In this document: piece after piece, positions 8,934-17,217 of the stretch
Position numbering within the stretch: position 1 is the first letter of the stretch
Layout of the letters: each line of letters begins with the position of its first letter
Assembly: GCF_000734895.2 (NCBI RefSeq)
Contig: NZ_CP011382.1
Coordinates: forward strand, 3,698,700 to 3,762,699
Direction: 5' to 3'
From: Calothrix sp. 336/3
GTDB lineage: Bacteria; Cyanobacteriota; Cyanobacteriia; Cyanobacteriales; Nostocaceae
Length of the DNA stretch: 64,000 nucleotides
Program-made: the position numbers and the translations under genes
Notes under the pieces: generated by a model
Seen by the model: the letters and a program-made list of their open reading frames with translations, nothing else
The model's database searches: none
What the model was told of the DNA's origin: nothing

Positions 8934-10613
8934 ATGACGATACAAGTTTCTAGTACAGATGCTGCGGATTTGCATCATCACGCCCATCCGCCCACAACTT
9001 GGAAGACCTATTTTACCTTTAGTCACGACCACAAAGTTATCGGGATTCAATATCTCGTTACCTCCTTTGTTTTCTTCCTAGTTGGTGGGATTCTGGCGAT
9101 GATTATCCGCGCCGAATTAATTACACCTCCCGCAGATTTAGGCGATCGCACTTTCTATAACGGAATGTTCACCATGCATGGCACAATCATGCTGTTTCTC
9201 TGGACATTTCCCTCTCTAGTTGGTATCGCTAACTACCTTGTACCCCTAATGATTGGGGCAAGGGATATGGCATTTCCGCGCCTCAATGCCGCCGCCTTTT
9301 GGATGGTTCCCGTTGTCGGTATCCTTCTGATGGCAAGCTTTTTCCTCCCAGAGGGTCCCTCCCAAGCTGGTTGGTGGGCATATCCTCCCGTGAGTGTGCA
9401 AAACCCTACAGGTAGCCTAATTAACGGTCAGTTACTCTGGCTGCTAGCTGTGGCAATCTCCGGGGTATCTTCCATCATGGGGGCGGTAAATTTTGTTACT
9501 ACCATCTTTAAGATGCGCGCCCCCGGTATGACTTTATTCCGGATGCCCATCTTTGTTTGGGCAGTATTGAGCGCTCAAATCATCCAGCTATTTGGACTCC
9601 CTGCTCTCACAGCCGGGGCAGTTATGTTACTGTTTGACTTAACCGTCGGCACGAGCTTTTTCGATCCTGCCAAAGGTGGTAATCCGGTAATGTTCCAGCA
9701 TTTCTTCTGGTTCTATTCTCACCCTGCGGTTTATGTGATTATCCTGCCGATTTTCGGCGTATTTTCCGAGATTTTCCCCGTTTATTCCCGCAAACCTCTA
9801 TTTGGTTATAAAGTCGTTGCCATTTCTTCTTTGGTAATTGCTGGGGTAAGTGGTTTGGTATGGGTACACCATATGTATGCTTCTGGTACTCCTGGCTGGA
9901 TGCGGATGCTGTTTATGGTGTCTACGATGTGTGTTTCCGTACCTACAGGTATCAAAGTATTCGCCTGGGTTGCTACCGTATGGGGTGGTAAGATTCGCCT
10001 CAATACCCCGATGCTATTTGCCTTAGGCGGTTTAATTATGTTTGTCTTCGCTGGTATTACTGGGATTATGCTATCCTCCGTACCAGTCGATATCCATGTC
10101 AACAATACCTATTTTGTTGTCGGACATTTCCACTATGTGCTGTATGGAACTGTCACCATGGGAATGTTTGCCGCTTTGTACCATTGGTTCCCCAAGATGA
10201 CGGGGAAAATGTACAACGAAGGTTTAGGTAAGCTGCATTTCTGGCTAACCTTCATCGGTACAAACTTAAACTTTTTCCCCATGCATCCCCTAGGATTACA
10301 TGGAATGTTGCGTCGTGCTGCTTCCTATGCTGATGATTTGGTTTTCTGGAACGTAATTGCCAGTTTGGGAGGATTTCTCCTGGGAATGGCTACCCTACCC
10401 TTCATCTTTAATATGATTAGCTCCTGGATGTATGGTACAAAAGCACCAGATAATCCTTGGCGGGCGATCGGTTTAGAGTGGATGGTATCTTCACCCCCAC
10501 CGGTGGAAAACTTCGATCGCATTCCCGTAATTATCTCCGAACCCTATGGATACGGAAAATCTACACCTCTGACAGCTGACACCCCACCTGTAAACCCTGT
10601 GTCACATTCCTAA
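8934..10613 (+). CDS. coxA: Heme-copper oxidase subunit I (A2-type)
   Basis: This 559-residue catalytic subunit has about 12 membrane helices. Heme ligands are H82 (TMHGT) and H400; H398 in GHFHY is the high-spin heme ligand. CuB ligands are H263 with cross-linked Y267 (HPAVY) and H312-H313 (VHHMY). The D-channel Glu of HPEVY is replaced by Ala265 and preceded by Tyr261-Ser262, giving YSHPAVY, the hallmark of A2-type oxidases. The enzyme reduces O2 to water while pumping protons, with electrons probably from plastoquinol because subunit II lacks CuA. AGGA at about 8925-8928 serves as the ribosome-binding site. Confidence 0.95.
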   Translation: MTIQVSSTDAADLHHHAHPPTTWKTYFTFSHDHKVIGIQYLVTSFVFFLVGGILAMIIRAELITPPADLGDRTFYNGMFTMHGTIMLFLWTFPSLVGIANYLVPLMIGARDMAFPRLNAAAFWMVPVVGILLMASFFLPEGPSQAGWWAYPPVSVQNPTGSLINGQLLWLLAVAISGVSSIMGAVNFVTTIFKMRAPGMTLFRMPIFVWAVLSAQIIQLFGLPALTAGAVMLLFDLTVGTSFFDPAKGGNPVMFQHFFWFYSHPAVYVIILPIFGVFSEIFPVYSRKPLFGYKVVAISSLVIAGVSGLVWVHHMYASGTPGWMRMLFMVSTMCVSVPTGIKVFAWVATVWGGKIRLNTPMLFALGGLIMFVFAGITGIMLSSVPVDIHVNNTYFVVGHFHYVLYGTVTMGMFAALYHWFPKMTGKMYNEGLGKLHFWLTFIGTNLNFFPMHPLGLHGMLRRAASYADDLVFWNVIASLGGFLLGMATLPFIFNMISSWMYGTKAPDNPWRAIGLEWMVSSPPPVENFDRIPVIISEPYGYGKSTPLTADTPPVNPVSHS

Positions 10614-10681
10614 TTTCCTGTTCTTGACTTTTTCGTGGTTAAATCATCACCAGCATTTAACCATAGTTCATACCAAGTAGC

Positions 10682-10775
10682 TTCTGTCTTAGTAGTTTCA
10701 CGATAATGAGATTGCTTCCCGAACGTCGCAATGACAGTATATAAACTACTATTTCTGATCGCAACTTAGTATCAG
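10682..10775. repeat. Dispersed repeat, copy A (inside the cox operon)
   Basis: This stretch of about 94 bp between coxA and coxC is a diverged copy of 31709-31798. Shared blocks include TAGTAGTTTCA, ATGAGATTG, TCGCAATGAC and CAACTTAGTAT. TTGCGA...CAATCTC-type sequences like this are widespread non-coding repeats in bacterial genomes. Its presence inside an operon lengthens the coxA-coxC spacer to 207 bp and could affect transcript processing. Confidence 0.7.
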
Positions 10776-10820
10776 GACACACAAAATCCTCTCGAATTTT
10801 TATCCTCTCTGCGTAAGTCC

Positions 10821-11453
10821 ATGTGTCATTACTACAACTCAACCATGGACAGTTCAATTAATTCCCATCAGTTGCCCAATCATACCGCAGAACATACCCA
10901 CGATGAAGAAGCTAACAGTATGTTTGGCTTCGTGGTATTTCTATTATCAGAAAGCATCATTTTTCTGAGTTTCTTTGCTGGTTACATCGTCTATAAAACC
11001 ATGACACCCTTGACAGAATGGTTGCCAACTGGGGTGGCAGGTTTAGAAGTCAAAGAACCGGCAATTAATACAGTTGTTTTAGTTTCTAGTAGCTTTGTCA
11101 TTTATTTTGCGGAACGTTGTTTGCACAAAAACAACTTAATGGGTTTTCGCGCATTTTTGCTGACAACTATGGCAATGGGTAGTTATTTCCTTTATGGACA
11201 AGCAGTGGAGTGGAGTAACTTAGCTTTTGGCTTTACTTCCGGTGTTTATGGAGGAATGTTTTACCTTTTAACTGGTTTCCATGGTTTACACGTCTTTACG
11301 GGTATTTTGTTGCAGTTAATTATGTTGCTGCGTTCTTTTATTCCCGGTAACTACGATACTGGACATTTTGGTATTAATGCAACTTCTTTGTTTTGGCACT
11401 TTGTTGATGTAATTTGGATTGTTTTGTTTGTCTTGATTTATGTCTGGCAGTAG
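10821..11453 (+). CDS. coxC: Heme-copper oxidase subunit III
   Basis: This protein of about 210 residues with five to six membrane helices fits the short cyanobacterial subunit III. Typical features are FLLSESIIFLSFFAGY, a conserved GFHGLHVFTG motif and a terminal FWHFVDVIWIVLF helix. Subunit III stabilises the catalytic subunit and its proton uptake. The start may be ATG 10821 or ATG 10845; neither has a clear ribosome-binding site. It lies 207 bp after coxA, and the gap is partly filled by a dispersed repeat, so coupling to coxBA is looser than usual. Confidence 0.93.
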   Translation: MCHYYNSTMDSSINSHQLPNHTAEHTHDEEANSMFGFVVFLLSESIIFLSFFAGYIVYKTMTPLTEWLPTGVAGLEVKEPAINTVVLVSSSFVIYFAERCLHKNNLMGFRAFLLTTMAMGSYFLYGQAVEWSNLAFGFTSGVYGGMFYLLTGFHGLHVFTGILLQLIMLLRSFIPGNYDTGHFGINATSLFWHFVDVIWIVLFVLIYVWQ

Positions 11454-11604
11454 GTTTGGCAAATAGTGGAGGGAAGAGGAAATTTAGCCCTCAGAAACAA
11501 AAATATTCGGAGTGCTGAACGTTAATCGTAAATACTTTTTCCCTGACTCCATTTTCTAGCTAGCTGTTGTCTATACCTGCCCCTGAATAAAAAGGAGAAT
11601 AAGT

Positions 11605-13161
11605 ATGATTATTGATGACCAACATTATGATGTGATTATTGTCGGTACTGGTGCAGGTGGCGGGACTTTGGCGTATAAACTTGCACCTAGTGGTAAAAGA
11701 ATTCTAGTTTTAGAACGGGGTGATTTTTTACCTAGAGAGGAAGAAAATTGGCAACCTAGGGAGGTTTTTAAAGGTCGTTATCAGACCCAGGAACAATGGT
11801 ACGATCGCCATGGTGAACCCTTCCGTCCTCAGACTCATTATTGGGTTGGTGGTAATACTAAAGTCTATGGTGGGGCGCTCCTGAGAATGCGGGAGCAGGA
11901 TTTTCACAAGGTAGAACATCTGGATGGGGTGTCTCCTGAGTGGGAGTTGAAGTATGGAGACTTTGAGCCTTTTTATACCCAAGCGGAAATTTTGTATAAA
12001 GTACGAGGTCGCAAGGGAGAAGACCCCACAGAACCACCCCGTAGTACTACTTATATCAGTCAGCCAATTAGTCACGAACCTCGAATGCAGGAAATTTGTG
12101 ACGCGATCGCGGAGCAAGGGTTACATCCTTTCCATTTACCTTTAGGTATTAAGTTAAATCAAAAGGATGGTAGCGGGAATGCGGATTGTGTTCGCTGTAA
12201 AACCTGTGATGGTTATCCCTGCAAGGTAGATGGTAAATCGGATGCGGAAGTTGATAGTATTCGACCAGCAATGGAACATCCTAATCTCACCTTGAGAACT
12301 AATGCTAAGGTGGTATGTCTGCACACTAGCACTTCGGGAAAAGAAGTCAAAGCGGTAGAAGCAGAAATAAATGGAGAATCTTTCCTCTTTTTTGGTGATG
12401 TGGTAGTTTTATCCTGCGGAGCGGTGAATTCAGCTGCTTTATTGTTGCGTTCTGCTAATGAGCAGCATCCCGATGGATTGGCTAATAGTTCGGGGTTAGT
12501 AGGTCGTAATTTCATGAAACACCTGATGACTGCTGTTGTGCAGTTGACTCCCAAGGTGAATCCCGATATCTTCCAAAAAACGATTTGTGTGAATGATTTC
12601 TACTGGGGTGATGATGATTTTAACTATCCCATGGGTCACATCCAAAATACAGGTAATCTCCTCCATGATATGATTGCCACGGAAGCACCACCCATCATGG
12701 CACTACTGACAAAATTTATGCCGGGATTTGGTTTACAACAAATTGCCACTCGGACGGTAGGTTGGTGGTTGCAAACAGAAGATTTACCTGACCCGGATAA
12801 TCGTGTGCGCCTTCAAGGTGATAAGTTATACCTAGATTACACAGCTAACAATCTAGAATCCCACGACCGTTTGTTACATCGGTGGATTGAAGTCTTGAAA
12901 AATGTCGATCATGATAATCGCGGTTTCTATCCTTACAGTGAAGCTGGGATTCAAGTAGTTGCCCATCAAAGTGGTACTTGTCGTTTTGGTTCTCAACCTG
13001 ACACTTCAGTGCTTGACCTCAATTGTCGCACCCATGACCTCGATAATCTCTATGTGGTGGATAGCAGTTTCTTCCCCTCCCTTGCTGCGGTAAGTCCTGC
13101 TTTAACTGTCATCGCAAATGCGTTGCGTGTGGGTGAACATTTACTGGAAAGATTGCAGTAA
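11605..13161 (+). CDS. GMC-family flavin dehydrogenase/oxidase
   Basis: This 518-residue GMC oxidoreductase begins with a Rossmann FAD motif (VIIVGTGAGGGTLA) and has YWVGGNTKVYGGA near residue 90. Its C-terminal GMC domain contains HQSGTCRFG, whose first His is the usual catalytic base, and SLAAVSPALT. An unusual cluster C195, C198, C201 and C206 (CVRCKTCDGYPC) lies in the insert where some GMC dehydrogenases bind an Fe-S cluster. No signal peptide is seen. AAGGAG lies 8-9 bp before the ATG. Its place after coxC suggests it may feed electrons towards the quinone/oxidase chain, but substrate and acceptor are unknown. Confidence 0.85.
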   Translation: MIIDDQHYDVIIVGTGAGGGTLAYKLAPSGKRILVLERGDFLPREEENWQPREVFKGRYQTQEQWYDRHGEPFRPQTHYWVGGNTKVYGGALLRMREQDFHKVEHLDGVSPEWELKYGDFEPFYTQAEILYKVRGRKGEDPTEPPRSTTYISQPISHEPRMQEICDAIAEQGLHPFHLPLGIKLNQKDGSGNADCVRCKTCDGYPCKVDGKSDAEVDSIRPAMEHPNLTLRTNAKVVCLHTSTSGKEVKAVEAEINGESFLFFGDVVVLSCGAVNSAALLLRSANEQHPDGLANSSGLVGRNFMKHLMTAVVQLTPKVNPDIFQKTICVNDFYWGDDDFNYPMGHIQNTGNLLHDMIATEAPPIMALLTKFMPGFGLQQIATRTVGWWLQTEDLPDPDNRVRLQGDKLYLDYTANNLESHDRLLHRWIEVLKNVDHDNRGFYPYSEAGIQVVAHQSGTCRFGSQPDTSVLDLNCRTHDLDNLYVVDSSFFPSLAAVSPALTVIANALRVGEHLLERLQ

Positions 13162-13241
13162 TCTTCCGGACACTAGGTAGGTGAGAATGGGGAATGGTGT
13201 TACTGTGATTATTTGTTCACCTTATCCCTATTCGTTTTTTC

Positions 13242-13811
13242 ATGATGTCAATTACCGGGACAATCTTTTGCCTCTTTTTCCCTGCTTGTCTGGGTATACT
13301 CGCACAAGTGATTTGGGGAAATACATTCAACCATCAAATTTTGGCTTTGGCAATGTTTTTCTTTGGCATTGAACAAGCCAGGATGGCAAAATTAGATTTA
13401 CAGTTAGTCCATGATGCTCAAAAACAAGTTCAGGATGTTCGCCTGCAAAGGTTTAAAATCATCACAATAATTACGATTATTTTAGAACTGTGTGGATTTT
13501 ATTTAGCATCTATGTATTTGGGATGGGGTGCAATTATAATTTTACTCAGTCAGATTTGGTTTAACTTGCTAGTAGAAATTAAAATCAATCCTAACGCCGA
13601 TAAATATATCAAACCGTGGAAAATTACCGAGCGTTTACCAGTCTTATTCGCTGATATTCTTGGACTCATACTAATGAGTTTGTGGATTTTAGAAATTGCT
13701 GATTTATGGATTACATGGATACTATTTGTGATGCTAATAATTTACTTGAGTGCCAAAGCTATTTTATTTATGCAACAGATAGAGTTTTTCCCAAAACATC
13801 TAAATAGTTGA
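13242..13811 (+). CDS. Small polytopic membrane protein, unknown
   Basis: This 189-residue protein has about five hydrophobic segments at the N-terminus, near 35-50, 75-95, 130-150 and 150-170. A cytoplasmic-type helix between the second and third (GIEQARMAKLDLQLVHDAQKQ) is rich in Gln and charged residues. No family is recognised. It begins 80 bp after the GMC gene in the same direction and may be the last gene of the oxidase cluster. The next gene is convergent, with 1 bp between the stops. An overlapping frame at 13181-13372 is discarded. Whether it belongs functionally to the oxidase is not shown. Confidence 0.65.
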   Translation: MMSITGTIFCLFFPACLGILAQVIWGNTFNHQILALAMFFFGIEQARMAKLDLQLVHDAQKQVQDVRLQRFKIITIITIILELCGFYLASMYLGWGAIIILLSQIWFNLLVEIKINPNADKYIKPWKITERLPVLFADILGLILMSLWILEIADLWITWILFVMLIIYLSAKAILFMQQIEFFPKHLNS

Positions 13812-13812
13812 A

Positions 13813-14004
13813 TTATGTAATATCATCTTGCACCTCAAAAACCTGTTCTCCAATGGCAACTTTATCACCAGGCGCTAACTTTCTGCCTCTTCTGGTTTCA
13901 ACTGTATCATTCACACGCACCTCACCATCCAGAATTATCATTTTTGCCTGTCCTCCAGTTGCAGCAACGCCGACGAACTTTAAAAATTGGTCAAGTTTAA
14001 TCAT
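13813..14004 (-). CDS. S4-domain RNA-binding protein
   Basis: This 63-residue single S4 domain protein starts at ATG 14004 (MIKLDQFLKF). A slightly longer frame to 14019 is possible but has no ribosome-binding site. Features are LDQFLKFVGVAATGGQAK, the glycine-rich loop DGEVRVNDTVE, and RRGRKLAPGDKV, all typical of small YaaA/YbcJ/RqcP-like S4 proteins. These bind structured RNA, some on the ribosome. It ends 1 bp from the convergent membrane protein gene. Confidence 0.88.
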   Translation of the reverse strand: MIKLDQFLKFVGVAATGGQAKMIILDGEVRVNDTVETRRGRKLAPGDKVAIGEQVFEVQDDIT

Positions 14005-14019
14005 AAAATCAGAATCCAA

Positions 14020-14350
14020 TTATGAATCCAATTATGTGGGATTAGAAGTATAGCAGTAAACAGAGACAGAATGACTATTTAATTTTTGAAGCTATTTAGA
14101 TGCATTCGGTTGAGTGTATGAAAAAATTATGTATTATAGTGGATTGACAAGGTTGAAATTATGTAAGACTTCTGAAATCAGAAGGCACTAAATGATAAGC
14201 CTTTTTTATACAGATTTTTAGCCGTTTCAGCCCACTACAATACCTAACTTTTCCCAAATCCAAACTGCATTTACATAGAAGCAGTCTAGTTAAAGAAGAA
14301 ACATTTCTGAAGATGCCAATTAGTCTGGTATATGGACTGCTCTAATCCAA
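14020..14350. other. Intergenic region with weak hairpin
   Basis: This 331-bp AT-rich spacer contains no gene. CTTCTG at 14169-14174 pairs with CAGAAG at 14179-14184, and AAGGC at 14182-14186 can pair with GCCTT at 14199-14203, which runs into six Ts. This could be a weak plus-strand terminator, but no upstream plus-strand gene clearly needs one. Confidence 0.4.
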
Positions 14351-15271
14351 CTATTCTGTGACAACTTTATTGTCTCGATTATCTGTAAAGCTGCGAAGAT
14401 ACATAGTACTCACAGTGAATAAGAATACTAAATATGCTATAGCTTGGACAAAATATAGATGTTCTCGATAACCGAGGAAAGATTTGAATAAAATCCCTGG
14501 AAATTCCTTATCTGGAAGAATATTTGATGTATCCCAAACTTGAAAACTGAGAATACAGGAAGATTGCAAATCAGGGTTACAGAAAGAGGCAAATTTGCTA
14601 TTTGCTAAAGCTAGGTTAGCGACTGCTTGATCGAAATGATAGAGTGCGGAAACGACTAAACCAGAGACAATAAAAACTAGAATTGTCCCCATGATTTGGA
14701 AAAACTTGCGAATATCGATTTTGACACCTAATTTAAATAGTAAAATTCCGATGATGACTGCTCCGATTAAACCAGCGATCGCCCCAACTGCTGGCAACAT
14801 TCCAGCTTGAAAATTTGCGGCAATAAAAAATACTGTTTCAAACCCTTCGCGGGCAACAGCAACTAAAATTAAGCTAAATATACCCCAACCTGTGTGGGAG
14901 GTATCTGTAAGACTGCTATTGACAGTTTGCTCAATTTGTGATTTCATAACCCTGGCTTGTTTTGTCATCCAAATCAGCATCCAACTCAGCATGGCGATCG
15001 CCAACACGCCAAACAATCCTTCTAGAATTTCCTTAGTAACGGATGCATATTCAGATTTAGCAGCAATTCCAGTCACCCAATTTAACAATCCACCAACCAA
15101 AATACTGGCAGCCAAACCCCCACCTACCCCAGCATACACCCAGGAATTAAGACGAGACTGACCAGCTTTGTTTAATAAAGCTAAAACAATGCCAACTACT
15201 AATGTAGCTTCTACACCCTCACGGAGAGTGACAAAAAAAGTCGGTAATGCGACACTCCAATCCATCATCAT
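14351..15271 (-). CDS. FTR1-family iron permease
   Basis: This 306-residue protein with seven or so membrane helices belongs to the FTR1/EfeU iron permease family. It carries both family signatures: REGVE at residues 17-21 in helix 1 and REGFE at 141-145 in helix 4. Their Glu residues pass iron across the membrane. Three consecutive ATG codons open the gene and any of them could be used. It lies 134 bp downstream of the bacterioferritin gene in the same direction, so uptake and storage are probably co-expressed. No EfeO- or EfeB-like partner and no convincing Fur box is seen. Confidence 0.93.
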   Translation of the reverse strand: MMMDWSVALPTFFVTLREGVEATLVVGIVLALLNKAGQSRLNSWVYAGVGGGLAASILVGGLLNWVTGIAAKSEYASVTKEILEGLFGVLAIAMLSWMLIWMTKQARVMKSQIEQTVNSSLTDTSHTGWGIFSLILVAVAREGFETVFFIAANFQAGMLPAVGAIAGLIGAVIIGILLFKLGVKIDIRKFFQIMGTILVFIVSGLVVSALYHFDQAVANLALANSKFASFCNPDLQSSCILSFQVWDTSNILPDKEFPGILFKSFLGYREHLYFVQAIAYLVFLFTVSTMYLRSFTDNRDNKVVTE

Positions 15272-15346
15272 TTTGTTACTACAACTGTGTTGTGGGAAGG
15301 TTATTCAGTCGAATTATTTTCAGTATCAATCAAAATAGACATATTT

Positions 15347-15375
15347 TAGGGGTACAAAAATCCTTTGCACCCCTA
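15347..15375 (-). terminator. Hairpin between bacterioferritin and FTR1 genes
   Basis: TAGGGGT at 15347-15353 pairs perfectly with ACCCCTA at 15369-15375, and CAAA/TTTG extends the stem after one mismatch. It begins 31 bp past the bacterioferritin stop and lacks a T-run. It may be a weak terminator or a processing site that lowers FTR1 expression relative to ferritin. Confidence 0.45.
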
Positions 15376-15405
15376 CTATTATGACATTAAAAATTTGCTA
15401 ACTAC

Positions 15406-15840
15406 TTAGCTGAAGTCTCGCAACATTTTCTTTAATTCTAAATTATGTAATTCTTCCTGCCCAATCATCGTACGAGAAAATTCTTCTAGATAAACACTGG
15501 CATTTTCAACAGTTTCTAAAAGTTTTTTATACAGCTTTAATGCTTTTTTCTCATGCGCCAGACTTTCTTCTAAAATATCTTTGACGGAATGCTTATAGCT
15601 CTCTTCCATAGGTGCTATTTTTAAACTAGGATGTCCATCTAAACCTGTGAGAATTTCACCAGCTTGCTGTGCGTGTAATAAAGATTCAGAAGCTTGGGCT
15701 TTGAAAAAATCTACAATGGGTATGCGATAAGGTCCTGTGACCATGAGAGAATAATGAGTATAGCGAACAACTCCTGCTAGTTCAAATTCCATGATGGTAT
15801 TCAGCAGGTCGATAGTCTTTTTTTGGTCTAGTTCTTGCAT
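15406..15840 (-). CDS. Bacterioferritin-like protein
   Basis: This 144-residue four-helix ferritin-like protein stores iron or detoxifies it by oxidising Fe(II). Candidate di-iron ligands are E18 in helix A, E52/H56 in helix B (ASESLLHAQ), E91-E97 in helix C and E129/H132 in helix D (GQEELHN). The helix B pair is spaced E-x3-H instead of the usual E-x2-H, so the ferroxidase centre may be unusual. It is shorter than classical bacterioferritin (about 158 residues). It is the first gene of a likely two-gene unit with the FTR1 permease, and its upstream DNA contains a strongly folded element. Confidence 0.85.
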   Translation of the reverse strand: MQELDQKKTIDLLNTIMEFELAGVVRYTHYSLMVTGPYRIPIVDFFKAQASESLLHAQQAGEILTGLDGHPSLKIAPMEESYKHSVKDILEESLAHEKKALKLYKKLLETVENASVYLEEFSRTMIGQEELHNLELKKMLRDFS

Positions 15841-15915
15841 CGGTGGTTAATCTGAAGATAAAGGTTAAATCAACTAAATTGATAAAGTGCAATGTGAAGA
15901 GTGCACCTGAATATC

Positions 15916-16014
15916 ATATCTCAGGTACAGTTTTTTCTCCAGGATTTAACTATATTTATCCTGGGGCAGGATGATTTTATAATTTTGTATCATGGGTAGC
16001 AGCACCTGAGATAT
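15916..16014 (-). promoter_or_regulatory. Structured element upstream of bacterioferritin
   Basis: ATATCTCAGGT (15916-15926) is the exact reverse complement of ACCTGAGATAT (16004-16014), forming an 11-bp outer stem. Inside are two more pairs: CCAGGAT/ATCCTGG (15939-15945 with 15958-15964) and ATGAT/ATCAT (15971-15975 with 15989-15993). Together they make a three-way-junction shape. It ends 75 bp before the bacterioferritin start and could be a leader RNA, an operator or a small repeat. Confidence 0.45.
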
Positions 16015-16178
16015 TGTATAAATGTATTCAAAGGTTACTTTTTCTTCTCTGTAAGGCATATAGGCAAGGTTTCCTGTTGCAATTCTGAGGAAGGCGATCG
16101 CCCTTGAAAAAAATTTCAAAGTTCCCATGGTGATAAAATTTCATTATCAATTCATAAAAATATCCCTATTTATGACAA

Positions 16179-16625
16179 TCAGTGAAATGATAGACATTTA
16201 TTGCCTTGTCTTTTTTCGACATAGTTAAAAATATTTTTTACCTGTTCCCAAGGAATTTCTTCCTCTAGGCTAACTTGCTCAATTCCCAAACGTTGAACTT
16301 GCTGAAAAATTCTCTCTTCGTATCTTTTAGTATATCTGCGACGTAAATCCACAAAACCTAAGCGCTCAGTAGTATAACGCTGAGAGACGCGGCAGTAAAA
16401 TTGTCTGCGCGGTAGCTGCAAGTAAACTTTTTTCCCCCAAGCAGATAAATCTCGAACAGTTATAAATCTCACTTGATGCAATTCCTCGGTATAAGTCAAA
16501 CAGCAAGGACAATATATTCCTTTAGTGACAATGCTCAACCGAAAATATATGGAATCCTCCTTGTATTGATAGGATTCAACATTCACAGCAGGTAAATTAA
16601 GCAATTGTGTCAGATGTAAATCCAT
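16179..16625 (-). pseudogene. ISL3-family transposase, N-terminal remnant
   Basis: The 148 codons match the N-terminus of ISL3-type transposases (LTQLLNLPAVNVESY, then a zinc-binding region with CPCC). Full proteins have about 400 residues; the DDE core is missing. The second Cys pair of the zinc finger is degraded to FYCRVSQRYTTE. No terminal repeats or target duplication are seen around it. It is a decayed fragment lying between the iron genes and the Co/Ni transporter and is unlikely to be functional. Confidence 0.8.
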
Positions 16626-17217
16626 CGAAAAATGTAACCTCCGATACAGTTGTCACCAAGAACCATGAATAAATGCACTAATTTCTTTTTGACATTTTGT
16701 AATATTTAGAAACTAATTGCTTATATATCTCAAATAGTTTTGCTAATCTTTAAGCAACAATAAATCTCCACGCAGCTATAATCTGGTGTACAAAGCCATC
16801 ACAAAAGACTGTAGGCAGTGTGAACTCCCATTTGAAATTACTATTCTCCAAGAAAATACTTTTTGCTCGGAAATGTATGGATATTTACCGTTGAGATTGC
16901 TTATTTAAGTGATAATTACTTGCAATTAACTCCAAGTAAACAGAATAGGACAAATAGAAAATTATGTCAATTGCTATGTAATTTATCCTGACTTGTACAG
17001 ATTGGAAGATGAATGAAGAATTAAATCTTGAAATGACTTGAGATATCTGCAAGAAAATATAAATAACTTATTGTCATCAATTCTTTATAAAAAAGATAAG
17101 CATCCCCTGCTAGGGCATTGTGATGTCAAGGAATCTGTAGTTTTTTATTAATTACCAGCTTTTACAATCGGGGCTGAGAAATTTGGCAAAAAATAAATAA
17201 ATCTATAGAGGAAAGTT
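16626..17217. other. Intergenic region upstream of cbiM
   Basis: This 592-bp AT-rich spacer holds no supported gene. I looked for a cobalamin riboswitch box and for a NikR-type GTATGA-N16-TCATAC operator in front of the Co/Ni transporter and saw neither. Part of it may be decayed ISL3 sequence. Confidence 0.5.

Noticed and set aside
13181..13372. A 63-codon plus-strand frame overlapping the 13242-13811 gene
   Set aside because: It has no start signal or family pattern and is explained as a shadow of the longer membrane-protein frame.
15272..15405. Possible Fur box between the iron genes
   Set aside because: The AT-rich stretch has no convincing GATAATGATAATCATTATC match.
15946..16128. A 60-codon minus-strand frame in the bacterioferritin upstream region
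   Set aside because: It lies in the folded, repeat-rich segment and shows no protein-like composition or ribosome-binding site.
17100..17217. Possible cobalamin riboswitch or NikR site before cbiM
   Set aside because: No GCCACTG-type box and no GTATGA-N16-TCATAC operator was found.
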